Positions 45,123 to 53,647 of a stretch of 64,000 bases of DNA are shown piece after piece. The position numbers were made by a program, and so were the translations under genes. The notes under the pieces were generated by a model. It did not search any database. It had not been told where the DNA came from and saw only the letters and a list, made by a program, of their open reading frames with translations. Where the stretch lies: assembly GCF_001412085.1 (NCBI RefSeq), contig NZ_LKEV01000001.1, forward strand, positions 1 through 64,000, read 5' to 3'. How positions within the stretch are numbered: the first letter of the stretch is position 1; the number at the start of each line of letters is the position of its first letter. This stretch comes from Corynebacterium lowii. Its GTDB lineage: Bacteria; Actinomycetota; Actinomycetes; Mycobacteriales; Mycobacteriaceae.

Positions 45123-46487
45123 TTGACCAGTATAAACTCCGCTCCCGAACTGAGCGCACAGGCGCGCAGGCGCGTGCTCTTTGCCACGACCATCGGCACC
45201 GCCGTGGAGTGGTACGACTACTTCCTCTACGCCGCCGCCGCGGGCCTGGTGTTCAACCACCTCTTTTTCAGCGAGGTAGAAGGCGGCCTGGCCTCCATTC
45301 TGAGCTACCTCACCGTGGGCCTTTCCTTCCTCTTCCGCCCCTTCGGTGCCTTCCTCGCGGGCTACTTCGGTGACCGCTACGGGCGCCGCGTGGTGCTCAT
45401 GGTCACACTCTTCGGCATGGGCATCGCCACCACCCTCATCGGTGTGCTGCCCACCTACGAATCCATCGGCATCGCCGCGCCGATCCTCCTCATCATTCTG
45501 CGCATCATCCAGGGCATTTCCGCCGGTGGCGAATGGGGCGGCGCGGTGCTGCTCTCCGTGGAGCACGCACCCACCGATAAGCGCGGTTTCTTCGGTTCCT
45601 TCCCCCAAATGGGTGTGCCCGCGGGTCTGCTGCTCTCCTCCGGCGTGCTCGCGCTGATGAGCACCATCGCGCCTGGCGACGCCTTCCTGGAATGGGGTTG
45701 GCGCGTGCCCTTCCTGCTGAGCATCGTGCTCGTGGCCGTGGGTTACCTGGTGCGCATGGGCGTGGAAGAATCCCCCGTGTTCGCGGAGATCGAGGAACGC
45801 AAAAAGACCTCATCTAGCCCCATCTCCGACCTCTTCCGCAAGAGCACTCCGCTGGTGTTTGTGGCCGCCCTGCTCTTTGCCGGTAACAACGCCGTGGGCT
45901 ACATGACCGCCGGCGGCTACGTGCAAAAGTACGCCTCCAACCCCGAGGGCCCCGTGGCGCTCGACCGCTCCACCGTGCTCTGGGCCGTCACCGCCTCCGC
46001 CGTGGCCTGGCTCATCACCACCGGGTTCGCCGGGTGGCTCTCCGACAAGCTGGGCCGCCGCACCACCTACATCGTGGGCTACCTCACCCAGCTCCTCGGC
46101 GCCGTGGCGCTCTTCCCCCTCATCAACCTCGGTGGCACCACCATGCTCACCGTGGGTCTGCTGCTGCTCACCGTGGGCCTCGGCCTCACCTACGGCCAGC
46201 AATCGGCCACCTACGCCGAACTCTTCCCGGCCTCCATGCGCTTCTCCGGCGTCTCCATCAGCTACGCCATCGGCGCCATCTTCGGCGGCGCGTTCGCCCC
46301 CATGATCGCCCAGTGGCTCTACGAAACCACCGGCGGCACCGAGGCCATCTCCATGTACCTCGCCTTTATGACCATCGTGGGCCTGGCCGCCGCTCTCGTG
46401 CTGCGCGACCGCACCGGCATCCCGCTCGGCCCCGACCACGAGGAAGAGCAGGCGGTATCGCCGCTGCGCTTCCACAAAGTCGGGTAG
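45123..46487 (+). CDS. MFS transporter, metabolite:H+ symporter (MHS) family
   Basis: 454 aa from TTG 45123, which has AAAGGAGG 9 bases upstream. Twelve helices with the MHS hallmark GTAVEWYDYFLYAAAAGLVF in helix 1, GDRYGRRVVL between helices 2 and 3, and SAGGEWGGAVLLSVEH. Proton-coupled uptake of an organic acid or compatible solute; substrate not predictable. 13-mer copies lie on both sides of the gene. Confidence 0.87.
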   Translation: MTSINSAPELSAQARRRVLFATTIGTAVEWYDYFLYAAAAGLVFNHLFFSEVEGGLASILSYLTVGLSFLFRPFGAFLAGYFGDRYGRRVVLMVTLFGMGIATTLIGVLPTYESIGIAAPILLIILRIIQGISAGGEWGGAVLLSVEHAPTDKRGFFGSFPQMGVPAGLLLSSGVLALMSTIAPGDAFLEWGWRVPFLLSIVLVAVGYLVRMGVEESPVFAEIEERKKTSSSPISDLFRKSTPLVFVAALLFAGNNAVGYMTAGGYVQKYASNPEGPVALDRSTVLWAVTASAVAWLITTGFAGWLSDKLGRRTTYIVGYLTQLLGAVALFPLINLGGTTMLTVGLLLLTVGLGLTYGQQSATYAELFPASMRFSGVSISYAIGAIFGGAFAPMIAQWLYETTGGTEAISMYLAFMTIVGLAAALVLRDRTGIPLGPDHEEEQAVSPLRFHKVG

Positions 46488-46520
46488 AGGCTGCGTTCCT
46501 GCCGCTTTGGCTTATCAAAC

Positions 46521-46533
46521 TTTGCTTATCGAC
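46521..46533 (-). repeat. Copy 3 of intergenic 13-mer GTCGATAAGCAAA
   Basis: Located 34 bases after the MHS transporter stop, in inverted orientation relative to copy 2. A related GGCTTATC lies 12 bases away. Confidence 0.4.
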
Positions 46534-46617
46534 GGCGCCTGAGTGAGGCTTGCACTTGGGTATCGGTAGTACACCATAACCCGGCTCCACTCTTGTTCGG
46601 CTCCTCAGAATAGAAAA

Positions 46618-46673
46618 GCTCCCCGCAGTGAATGGCTGATTGCTTCAGTCCACCTACGGGGAGCATTTCTTTT
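46618..46673 (+). terminator. Possible terminator downstream of the MHS transporter gene
   Basis: GCTCCCCG (46618-46625) pairs with CGGGGAGC (46657-46664), followed by ATTTCTTTT. The 31-base loop is long, so termination efficiency is uncertain. Confidence 0.4.
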
Positions 46674-46738
46674 GGTGGAGAGCATGATGTACTGGGGCTG
46701 ACCTCTCTCCTCAGTACGCTCTCCTATAAAGATGTCCA

Positions 46739-46939
46739 CTATGCAGAGTCATTCTTATTTTTCTCTTGCACAATAATTACCATGATATTAATAAAAGAGA
46801 GGAAACCTATCATCATGGATAAGGGAGAAAAGAGAGCCTGAGAAAAATTACCGTCCGCAACGAAGAGCATGATAATGAAAATAAACACCCAGCTGCCAAG
46901 AGACATGGCAATGCGGATTTTTGGACTGATACGGGACAT
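46739..46939 (-). CDS. Small AT-rich membrane protein
   Basis: 66 aa, start MSRISPKIRIAMSLG, two membrane helices (WVFIFIIMLFVA and MMIGFLSFINIMVIIV) and a charged tail. No family recognised. Strong AGGAGG 4 bases before ATG 46939, so it is probably translated. DNA is very AT-rich: 16 G+C in 46741-46800, unlike its neighbours. The ribosome site lies in a hairpin. Stands alone between the MHS transporter and the symporter gene. Confidence 0.6.
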   Translation of the reverse strand: MSRISPKIRIAMSLGSWVFIFIIMLFVADGNFSQALFSPLSMMIGFLSFINIMVIIVQEKNKNDSA

Positions 46940-46943
46940 GTAA

Positions 46944-46958
46944 CCTCCTGCTAGGAGG
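46944..46958 (-). promoter_or_regulatory. Hairpin sequestering the Shine-Dalgarno of the small membrane gene
   Basis: Minus-strand CCTCCT-AGC-AGGAGG: the AGGAGG that serves ATG 46939 pairs with an exact anti-Shine-Dalgarno three bases away. Confidence 0.55.
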
Positions 46959-47044
46959 ATACTGCCGTGTCCCTGTAGGCGCTACCAATAGCAGCCCGGG
47001 CACTTTTGCGCCCTGGGCGATGCTTGGCGCTTGATGCTTGGCGC

Positions 47045-48271
47045 TTAAGCCGCACTCGGGGCCGCCTCGCCCTCCTCCAACGTGTTCTCCTCCTCCGGGA
47101 GATCGTTGCGGGCGAACTTGTTGATGATGAGCGCAATCGCGCCGTCGCCCGTGACATTCGCGGCAGTACCAAAGGAATCAATGGCGATGTAGGCGGCGAT
47201 CATCAGGGCCACCTGGTCGTCGCTAAAGCCCAACATGCTGCTCAGCAGCGCCACCGCCGCCATCACGCCGCCGCCCGGCACACCGGGGGCCGCGATCATC
47301 GTGATGCCCAGCATGAAGATGAAGCCCACTGCCAGGCCCACGGATACCTCCATGCCCGACATGTACACGATGGCGAAGGCGAAAAGCGTCAGCTTCATCA
47401 TCGAGCCCGCCAGGTGAATCATGGCGCACAGCGGCACCACAAAGCCCGCCACATTGGAGGCCACGCCGTTCTTACGCACCGCACGGTACGTGACCGGAAT
47501 GGTGGCCGCCGAGGAGGCCGTACCCAGCGCCGTACCATAGGCCGGGAGCATGGTGCGCAGCGCACGCAGCGGGTTCGTGCCCGTGAGCGCGCCCGCCAGG
47601 CAGAATTGCAGCACCAGGTACACCAGCGTCATCACCGTGGCTAGCACCAGCACCTTGCCGAAGGCCACCAGGGTATCCACCAGATTGCCGTTCATACCCA
47701 GGTTCAGGAACATGCCGAAGATGAACAGCGGCAACAGCGGAACAATGAAGGAACTCACCACCTTCATCACGATCTGCTCCAACTCGCGGGTAGCGTTATA
47801 CAGGCGATCCGCCTTCATCGTGGCCATCGCCACGCCCAAGCAGAAGGCCAAGAGCAGGGCACTCATCAGTTCCAAGGGCGGCGGCATCTCCACCGTGAAG
47901 TACGGAGCAATCGCCCCGGCCTCAATGTCGGAAACGTTGGTGTCCAGGCGCTCTCCGGCCAGCAGCGAGGGATACACCCCGCGCGCCACGCCATAGGCCA
48001 GCAAGCCGGACAAGACCGTGGAGGTGTACGCCACCCCCGTGGTGATCGCCAACCACTTGCCCGCGCCGCGCCCCAGGCCCGCGATGGCCGGGGTAATCAG
48101 CGCGAAAATCAGCAGCGGGACGAAGAAGCCCAGGAAGTTCGAGAACAGACCATTGAAGGTGATGAACACCCTGGCCAGGGCCTCCGGGAAAAAGAAGCTA
48201 CACGAGATGCCCAAGATGATGGCCACAACCACCCTAAAGAGCAACGAGGAAGCCATGCGCCTGAAATCCAT
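47045..48271 (-). CDS. Dicarboxylate/amino acid:cation symporter (DAACS family)
   Basis: 408 aa. SDF/glutamate-transporter fold with eight helices and two hairpins; substrate-site motif GTASSAATIPVTYRAV in hairpin 1 and GGGVMAAVALL plus FGTAANVTGDGAIALI in helices 7-8. Acidic C-terminal tail. Sodium- or proton-coupled uptake of Ser/Thr, Glu or C4-dicarboxylates. Overall it resembles SstT-like members, but the substrate is uncertain. A G-rich tract lies upstream. Confidence 0.88.
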   Translation of the reverse strand: MDFRRMASSLLFRVVVAIILGISCSFFFPEALARVFITFNGLFSNFLGFFVPLLIFALITPAIAGLGRGAGKWLAITTGVAYTSTVLSGLLAYGVARGVYPSLLAGERLDTNVSDIEAGAIAPYFTVEMPPPLELMSALLLAFCLGVAMATMKADRLYNATRELEQIVMKVVSSFIVPLLPLFIFGMFLNLGMNGNLVDTLVAFGKVLVLATVMTLVYLVLQFCLAGALTGTNPLRALRTMLPAYGTALGTASSAATIPVTYRAVRKNGVASNVAGFVVPLCAMIHLAGSMMKLTLFAFAIVYMSGMEVSVGLAVGFIFMLGITMIAAPGVPGGGVMAAVALLSSMLGFSDDQVALMIAAYIAIDSFGTAANVTGDGAIALIINKFARNDLPEEENTLEEGEAAPSAA

Positions 48272-48357
48272 GTGATCCTGCGCTTTCTAACTATCGACGT
48301 CGGGCACGGCGCCGCACTATCGACGCCGCAGGTAGACCGTTAGATTACAAGATCGGT

Positions 48358-48394
48358 GGGGGAGGGGGATAACTGCTTGGGGGGAGGGGGAGGG
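48358..48394 (+). other. G-rich tract with quadruplex-forming pattern
   Basis: Five G-runs of 5, 5, 6, 5 and 3 with mostly one-base A loops lie in the 209-base region shared by the symporter gene and the membrane GAF-like gene. The flanking part of the gap has two ACTATCGACG repeats (about 48286 and 48316) and nothing else recognisable. Confidence 0.5.
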
Positions 48395-48436
48395 CACTTA
48401 CGACGTGCTCGGTACCCCAAGAGATCCATCGTTCTG

Positions 48437-48442
48437 TATAAT
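48437..48442 (+). promoter_or_regulatory. -10 element (TATAAT) of the membrane GAF-like gene
   Basis: A perfect TATAAT preceded by TG lies 38 bases before ATG 48481. No clear -35. Confidence 0.5.
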
Positions 48443-48480
48443 TTTCTCCTAGCAACTGTCACAGAATCTCAGGCCGGCAG

Positions 48481-49356
48481 ATGCTAAGAAAAATTAACTC
48501 ATATCGGGGGATGAAAATTAATATCATGGGGTACCCATTTTCAAACAAAATACATAAGGAGCCCGTCCTTCCCGAGCCAACCTGGGCAAGGAACATAGCA
48601 AGCATCAATCCTGTAGTACTCAATGCAGCAATAGCTATATCATCAATACTTGCAAGCAGCTTTTTTAATAAAAACTGGATAGCCTTTGCGCTCGCTCTCG
48701 CAATTATCATTGCATGCTTCATCCTGGACAATCTTAGAGACCGTCGCAATTTTTCACTAGAGGAAGAATGGGACAAAACCCAAAGAGACGCCATAGAATC
48801 AATCATAAAGACCCTCACGGATGGCACTCAAGGAATTGGCGACGCACTCCACATTTCCGATAAGAAAGAGCGAGACAAACAGATCGCGGCCGCACGAAAA
48901 GCGATCATGTCAGTGGTCAGAGAGCGCATTGGCCCGAATGAGGGAGTCCGGGCAAACCTATTCGAGGTCCATAGTGACGATCCCATAGAGCTAAAGGCGT
49001 CCCCTTTTGTTCACGGCGGGCGCCAAAATCACCATTCGAGTCGAAGATTTACCCTGGAAGATGAGTCACTTCGCATTGCTGTGGAAAGCAATCAAGGAAG
49101 ATACGAACCCGACACGACAGATTTTTCAGATACAAATGGGAAACCGCTGGAGTATGGATGCTTTGCCGTCATGCCAGTAAGCACCGGGGATAAACTATTT
49201 AGATTGCTAACCGTCGATTCGGAATACCCGTGGGATATTGACAATTTCCACGGGAAAATCCTTCTGAATCACTTTGCATCTCTCCTATGTCTTACGTACA
49301 TAAAAGACGAAAATGCAAAGTCAATCCCCATCGCAACAGCACGCGATACGGAGTGA
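48481..49356 (+). CDS. Membrane-anchored GAF-like domain protein of unknown function
   Basis: 291 aa. Two membrane helices (about 44-62 and 65-84), a charged helix, then a C-terminal sensor-like domain ending GCFAVMPVSTGDKLFRLL and HFASLLCLTYI, reminiscent of a GAF fold; no catalytic motif seen. AT-rich against neighbours (24 G+C in 48601-48660). Start uncertain among ATG 48481, 48511 and 48526. Followed by a small charged ORF. The pair looks like a horizontally acquired cassette; a defence or sensing role is speculation. Confidence 0.55.
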   Translation: MLRKINSYRGMKINIMGYPFSNKIHKEPVLPEPTWARNIASINPVVLNAAIAISSILASSFFNKNWIAFALALAIIIACFILDNLRDRRNFSLEEEWDKTQRDAIESIIKTLTDGTQGIGDALHISDKKERDKQIAAARKAIMSVVRERIGPNEGVRANLFEVHSDDPIELKASPFVHGGRQNHHSSRRFTLEDESLRIAVESNQGRYEPDTTDFSDTNGKPLEYGCFAVMPVSTGDKLFRLLTVDSEYPWDIDNFHGKILLNHFASLLCLTYIKDENAKSIPIATARDTE

Positions 49357-49440
49357 CTGACAGTGGAAAATTGAAGTGGAAGCTTCTAGGATAGGCAACA
49401 GACCATTCAACCACACGCCATACTGTGAAGGGGTGCACTG

Positions 49441-49611
49441 ATGAGCCGTATAAAGGGCGAACTTTTTGATGCCCACCGTCAAGATCGAATCCGCTTGCTC
49501 CAAGAGGACCCTGCTCGATACTTCGAAAACGCTCCCCGCTTAACCTTTCGCTTTGCGGAATCCGATGCCGAGGAACGCGCCGCTCGGCGCCGCCGCAACC
49601 AAAAATCATAA
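49441..49611 (+). CDS. Small charged protein downstream of the GAF-like gene
   Basis: 56 aa (MSRIKGELFDAHRQDRIR to RRRRNQKS). GAAGGGG lies 7 bases before the ATG. High content of Arg, Glu and Asp in a probably helical chain; no family recognised. It follows the membrane GAF-like gene by 84 bases on the same strand. Coding is suggested by the ribosome site and sensible composition, but a chance frame cannot be excluded. Confidence 0.45.
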   Translation: MSRIKGELFDAHRQDRIRLLQEDPARYFENAPRLTFRFAESDAEERAARRRRNQKS

Positions 49612-49706
49612 GGGGATAATCCCACCAACGGTAGGCTCACGGTATCTGATGCTTTGAGCTTCACCACACAGCAAAAAACGCATGGTCAGCTCCTAACGGC
49701 TTAGCA

Positions 49707-51395
49707 TCACTCCCCAAACACCCACGCCACCAACAAAGCCCCAGGATCAATAACACCCTTGGAGGCCTCACCCACGTAGGAGGCCCGCCCCTTCTTCGCG
49801 GTCATATTCCGCGTTGATTCGGCCCCTTCTTCTGCGGCGCGGTGTGCGGCGGCAAGAGCCTCTTCCCATTCCGCTTCACTTACGCTTCCACTGGCTCCAC
49901 CGGCCCCATCAGAGCCAGTAGCCACACCGCCGACCACCCCCGCCACGGCTTCGGCGGCGGGCAGGAGGGCGTCGAGAAGCGTCCCGTCCCCACGCTGCGC
50001 GCCACCGAGCTCCGCAATCGCCGCGCAGGCGCGGTCAAGCCCCGTGGCGAGCCCGGCGGGAGAGTCCTCCTCACGTAGGGCAGCGGCGAGTTCGCGGAAG
50101 AGGGTACCCAGCACCGCACCGGAGGTTCCACCGGAGCGAATGAGGAAGCGGCGCGAGAGCCCGTCGAGCACTTCGGGGTTGGGGCCGCGCAGGGGGAGGG
50201 CGATGTCTACCAAGGCGGCCTCCATATTGGTGCCAAAGTCTCCGTCGCCGGCCAAGCGGTCGAGTTCGGTGAGGTGTCCGCTGCCCTCCTGAACGCGGCG
50301 CACAAAACCACTGAGCCAGGTGTTTTCCGCGCCCTCGGTGGGCAGGGTGTCCTCGGCGTGCAGCCGGGCGGGTTCGCAATGGGCCTTGTCACTGATGCGT
50401 TGGGGCCAGGCGGGCGCGGTGGTGGGGGCGTCGATAAGGTCTATAATCTCGCTGGTGGCGCGGCTGAGCGTGAGGGAGGCTCCGGCCATGTTCACGGAGG
50501 TGACATAGTTGCCCACCAGGTTGCGCCGCACGATGATGCCGCGCTGCGCCAGCCAGTTCAGGGCCTCCCCCAGGAGCAGGTGCAGTTCCAGGGAGGAGGT
50601 GCCACCCAGGCCATTGAACAGCAGAATCACCTCTTCCCCCTCGTGCAGATCGAGGGAATCTGCCACCGACCCCAGCAGACGCTCCACGATCTCGGCGGCC
50701 GGGGCGGCCTGTTCGCGGGAGGTGCCGCGCTCGCCGTGGATACCCACGCCCACCTCCATCTCTCCCTCACCAAGGTTAAAGGTCTGTTCCCCGGTGGTGG
50801 GCAGGTGCCCCGGCGCGAGGGCCACGGCCATGCTGCGGGAGTTATCGGCCACCCACTGCGCGAGGTCGGCCACAGCGTCGATGGTATCGCCGCGCTGGGC
50901 AGCGGCTCCGGCTATCTTCTCCACCAGAATGGTGGCGGCGGTACCTCGGCGGCCGGGGCCGTCGCCCGTTCCCTCGGTGGCCACGTCCTCGGCCACGCGC
51001 ACCTCGCGGGTGGGCACGGTGCTGAGCGCCTGGCGGGCCACGCGGAAGTTCATCACGTCGCCGGTGTAGTTCTTCACCACGTGGAGCACACCCGCACCCT
51101 GATCGGCCCAGCGGGTGGCCTCGGTGATTTGCACGGCGTTGGGGGAGGTGAAGAGCAGGCCGGGGCACACGGCGCTGAGCATGCCGGTGCCGAGGAAGCC
51201 CGCGTGGAGGGGTTCGTGACCGGAGCCACCGCCGGAGATCACGGCCACGCGCGGGCGGTCGGGGCGCGGGGCGTCGTGAGCGATGAAGCCGCGTTCGTCC
51301 CAGCGGGCCTCGGGGTGGGCGGCGATGATGCCACCGAGGGCCTGGGGAAGGAAGTCGGCGGCGGAGTTGCGGAAGGAGGGGAGTGGGGTGTTCAT
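49707..51395 (-). CDS. Fused DhaK-DhaL dihydroxyacetone kinase (ATP-type)
   Basis: 562 aa. The DhaK half has GGGSGHEPLHAGFLG (55-69) and the substrate-binding His in VGIHGERG; the DhaL half after about residue 350 has LAGDGDFGTNM and RSGGTSGAVLGTLF. Domain fusion indicates the ATP-dependent form rather than the PTS-linked one. Phosphorylates dihydroxyacetone, possibly also glyceraldehyde. Monocistronic; divergent from the SdpI-like gene with 44 bases between. Confidence 0.9.
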   Translation of the reverse strand: MNTPLPSFRNSAADFLPQALGGIIAAHPEARWDERGFIAHDAPRPDRPRVAVISGGGSGHEPLHAGFLGTGMLSAVCPGLLFTSPNAVQITEATRWADQGAGVLHVVKNYTGDVMNFRVARQALSTVPTREVRVAEDVATEGTGDGPGRRGTAATILVEKIAGAAAQRGDTIDAVADLAQWVADNSRSMAVALAPGHLPTTGEQTFNLGEGEMEVGVGIHGERGTSREQAAPAAEIVERLLGSVADSLDLHEGEEVILLFNGLGGTSSLELHLLLGEALNWLAQRGIIVRRNLVGNYVTSVNMAGASLTLSRATSEIIDLIDAPTTAPAWPQRISDKAHCEPARLHAEDTLPTEGAENTWLSGFVRRVQEGSGHLTELDRLAGDGDFGTNMEAALVDIALPLRGPNPEVLDGLSRRFLIRSGGTSGAVLGTLFRELAAALREEDSPAGLATGLDRACAAIAELGGAQRGDGTLLDALLPAAEAVAGVVGGVATGSDGAGGASGSVSEAEWEEALAAAHRAAEEGAESTRNMTAKKGRASYVGEASKGVIDPGALLVAWVFGE

Positions 51396-51439
51396 GGCTT
51401 CGAGGGTAACCGCGCGGCGGGGGATCGTGGAGGCATAGA

Positions 51440-51865
51440 ATGAGCAGCATGATCTTTGGCGTGATTCTGCTTGTCCTCGGCCTCATCCTCACCGTGATCG
51501 GTGGCCTCGCGTGGGCGGCCAAACTCCCTGGCAACGGGGTGGTGGGGATTCGCGTGCCCGAGGTGCGCAAGAGCCAGGACCTGTGGGAACTCGCGCACCG
51601 CATCGCCGGGCCTTTTTGGACCCTGGGCGGAATCGCGCTGATTTTCGGCGCCTGTTTTTCCTTCATCGCGCAGGGTTGGCTGTGGCTGCTGCCGGTGCTC
51701 ACGGTGCTCATCGCCCTGGTGGCGATAGGGGCGGGTGCCGGGAAGGCCGCGCACGCGGTGGCAGTTATCGACGCCCGCCGTATGATCGAGGCGGAAACCG
51801 GCGGACCGAAGCCCGCGGTGGACATGGACGCGCTGCGTCGCGCCGCCCGCGCCTCCGATAACTAA
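51440..51865 (+). CDS. SdpI-like family membrane protein
   Basis: 141 aa (ATG 51440; ATG 51449 possible). Three membrane helices; NGVVGIRVPEVRKSQDLWELAHRIAG is the typical SdpI-family segment (GIRTxxTxxSxxxWxxxHR-like). Immunity or signalling role in Bacillus; unknown here. Lies just upstream of the trp leader promoter. Confidence 0.75.
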   Translation: MSSMIFGVILLVLGLILTVIGGLAWAAKLPGNGVVGIRVPEVRKSQDLWELAHRIAGPFWTLGGIALIFGACFSFIAQGWLWLLPVLTVLIALVAIGAGAGKAAHAVAVIDARRMIEAETGGPKPAVDMDALRRAARASDN

Positions 51866-51870
51866 AGCCC

Positions 51871-51900
51871 TTGCCTATTACCCATACCACTGACTAGGAT
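51871..51900 (+). promoter_or_regulatory. trp operon promoter
   Basis: TTGCCT (51871-51876), 18-base spacer, TAGGAT (51895-51900). GTG 51907 of the leader peptide follows 6 bases later, so the leader mRNA is probably leaderless. Confidence 0.65.
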
Positions 51901-51906
51901 AGCGGT

Positions 51907-51957
51907 GTGACGTTGACCATTATTCCCTCTATGCAGTGGTGGTGGCACGCTTCCTAG
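51907..51957 (+). CDS. trpL: trp leader peptide with three tandem Trp codons
   Basis: 16 residues from GTG 51907: VTLTIIPSMQWWWHAS, ending TAG. TGG-TGG-TGG in a short frame between a promoter and trpE is diagnostic of a ribosome-mediated attenuator. ATG 51931 could start a shorter 8-residue version. Stalling at Trp codons when charged tRNA-Trp is scarce would shift folding of the RNA downstream. Confidence 0.85.
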   Translation: MTLTIIPSMQWWWHAS

Positions 51958-52051
51958 CGGGCCGCCCTTCTCACGTATCACCTCCGGCTCGCGGGCTTCC
52001 CCCAGGAAGCAGCGGGCCTTCCGCATATCTGGGGGCATGAGGGCCCGCTTC
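51949..52051 (+). promoter_or_regulatory. trpL: trp attenuator region with competing stems
   Basis: AGCGGGCC occurs twice (51956-51963, over the trpL stop, and 52011-52018); both can pair with GGCCCGCT (52042-52049). GCTTCC (51949-51954 and 51995-52000) can pair with GGAAGC (52005-52010). The 3' stem 52011-52021 / 52039-52049 has 11 bp but no U-run after it, so it may block translation or act with Rho rather than as a classic terminator. Confidence 0.55.
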
Positions 52052-52087
52052 ACCGCAAAACCAATAAATCACCCAAGGATGAAGCAC

Positions 52088-53647
52088 ATGACTCAAGGTA
52101 CCGAACCATACATTGTTGATCGTCAAGTGACGTATCACGAGGACGCCTCCGCGCTCTTCCATGCCCTCGGCGGAACCGAAACCGAGGGCGGCGCACTGCT
52201 CGAAAGCGCGGACATCTCCACCCGCTCCGGCATTAGTTCCCTCGCGGTCCTCGATTCCTCCCTGCGGCTCACCTGCGAGGGGCAGCGCGTGCACCTCACC
52301 GCGCTCACACCTTCCGGGGAAAATATCGCCGCCTTCCTCCGTGATTCCCTCGCGCAATATCGGGAAGGGGAGGGGTTCCGCTTTCCGCTTTCCGACGCCG
52401 CCGAGGAGGCCGAGCGCCTCACCGCCACGAGCACCGTGGAGCCACTGCGCCGCCTCGTAGAGGCCCAAGGTTACCCCGAGGGCCTGCCTCTTCTGCTGGG
52501 CGGCATGGCCTTTGATTACCTCGATACCTTCGAGAATCTGCCCGCCGTGGCAGACTCCGCTAATACCTACCCCGATTATCAGTTCCATCTGGCCGAGGTG
52601 GTGCTAGAAATTAACCACCGCGAGCACACCGCCACCCTGCGTGGCATCGCCGTGGGGGAGGAGCAGGAGGAGGCCCTGCGCCGCCGAGTGGAAGAACTAG
52701 CCCAGCGCATCGAGATGTTTCACGTGAAACATGCCCCCTCTCCAGGAACCTCCGGTGGCACCCTCCGAGTGCAAGCACAGACCTCCGACGCCCAATTCCG
52801 CGCCCAGGTGGAAGAACTCAAAGGAAACATCGAGAACGGCGACATCTACCAGGTGGTACCCGCTCGTTCCTTCACCGCTGAGTGTCCCGACGCCTTTGCC
52901 GCTTACCGGCACCTGCGCACCACCAACCCCAGCCCCTACATGTTTTACCTGCGCGGGGTCTCCCTCGATGGCCGCGCCTACGAACTCTTCGGCGCCTCCC
53001 CGGAATCGAACCTCAAGTTCGAGGCCACCAACCGCAGCCTCCAGCTCTATCCCATCGCCGGAACCCGCCCGCGCGGACTCAACCCGGACGGCTCCATCAA
53101 CCACGAGCTCGATATTCGCAACGAACTAGCTATGCGTACCGACGCCAAGGAACTGGCCGAGCACACCATGCTCGTGGACCTCGCCCGCAATGATCTTGCC
53201 CGCGTGGCCGAGGTGGGCACCCGCCGCGTGGCCGACCTCCTCCAGGTGGATCGCTACTCCCGCGTCATGCACCTTGTTTCCCGAGTCACGGCCACCCTCG
53301 CGCCCGGCCTCGATGCCCTCGATGCTTACCGCGCCTGCATGAACATGGGCACCCTCACCGGGGCCCCGAAGTTGCGTGCCACGGAGTTGCTGCGGGGCGT
53401 CGAAAAGCAAAGGCGAGGCTCCTACGGTGGTGCCGTGGGATACCTGCGTGGGGGAGGGGACATGGATACCTGCATCGTGATTCGCTCCGCCTTTGTGCAG
53501 GACGGCACCGCCGTGGTGCAGGCCGGGGCGGGCGTGGTGCGTGATTCCGACCCCCAAGCCGAGGCCGACGAAACCCTGCACAAGGCCTATGCCGTGCTCC
53601 ACGCCCTCGCCCTGGCTCAGGCCAAGAATCTGGAGGTGATCCGATGA
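52088..53647 (+). CDS. trpE: Anthranilate synthase component I
   Basis: 519 aa from ATG 52088 (AAGGATGA upstream). Feedback-site motif LLESADIS near the N-terminus; chorismate-binding C-terminal half with YQVVPARSF, IAGTRPRG, DLARNDLARV and GAPKLRATELL. Makes anthranilate with TrpG. A parS site encodes part of the linker between the two domains. Stop overlaps trpG (ATGA). Confidence 0.95.
   Translation: MTQGTEPYIVDRQVTYHEDASALFHALGGTETEGGALLESADISTRSGISSLAVLDSSLRLTCEGQRVHLTALTPSGENIAAFLRDSLAQYREGEGFRFPLSDAAEEAERLTATSTVEPLRRLVEAQGYPEGLPLLLGGMAFDYLDTFENLPAVADSANTYPDYQFHLAEVVLEINHREHTATLRGIAVGEEQEEALRRRVEELAQRIEMFHVKHAPSPGTSGGTLRVQAQTSDAQFRAQVEELKGNIENGDIYQVVPARSFTAECPDAFAAYRHLRTTNPSPYMFYLRGVSLDGRAYELFGASPESNLKFEATNRSLQLYPIAGTRPRGLNPDGSINHELDIRNELAMRTDAKELAEHTMLVDLARNDLARVAEVGTRRVADLLQVDRYSRVMHLVSRVTATLAPGLDALDAYRACMNMGTLTGAPKLRATELLRGVEKQRRGSYGGAVGYLRGGGDMDTCIVIRSAFVQDGTAVVQAGAGVVRDSDPQAEADETLHKAYAVLHALALAQAKNLEVIR
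52716..52731. other. parS site 2 (inside trpE)
   Basis: Exact TGTTTCACGTGAAACA, read by trpE as MFHVKH in the inter-domain linker. Confidence 0.92.

Noticed and set aside
46632-46841. 69-codon plus-strand frame opposite the small AT-rich membrane gene
   Set aside because: No ribosome site; the minus-strand frame has a strong AGGAGG and two clean membrane helices.
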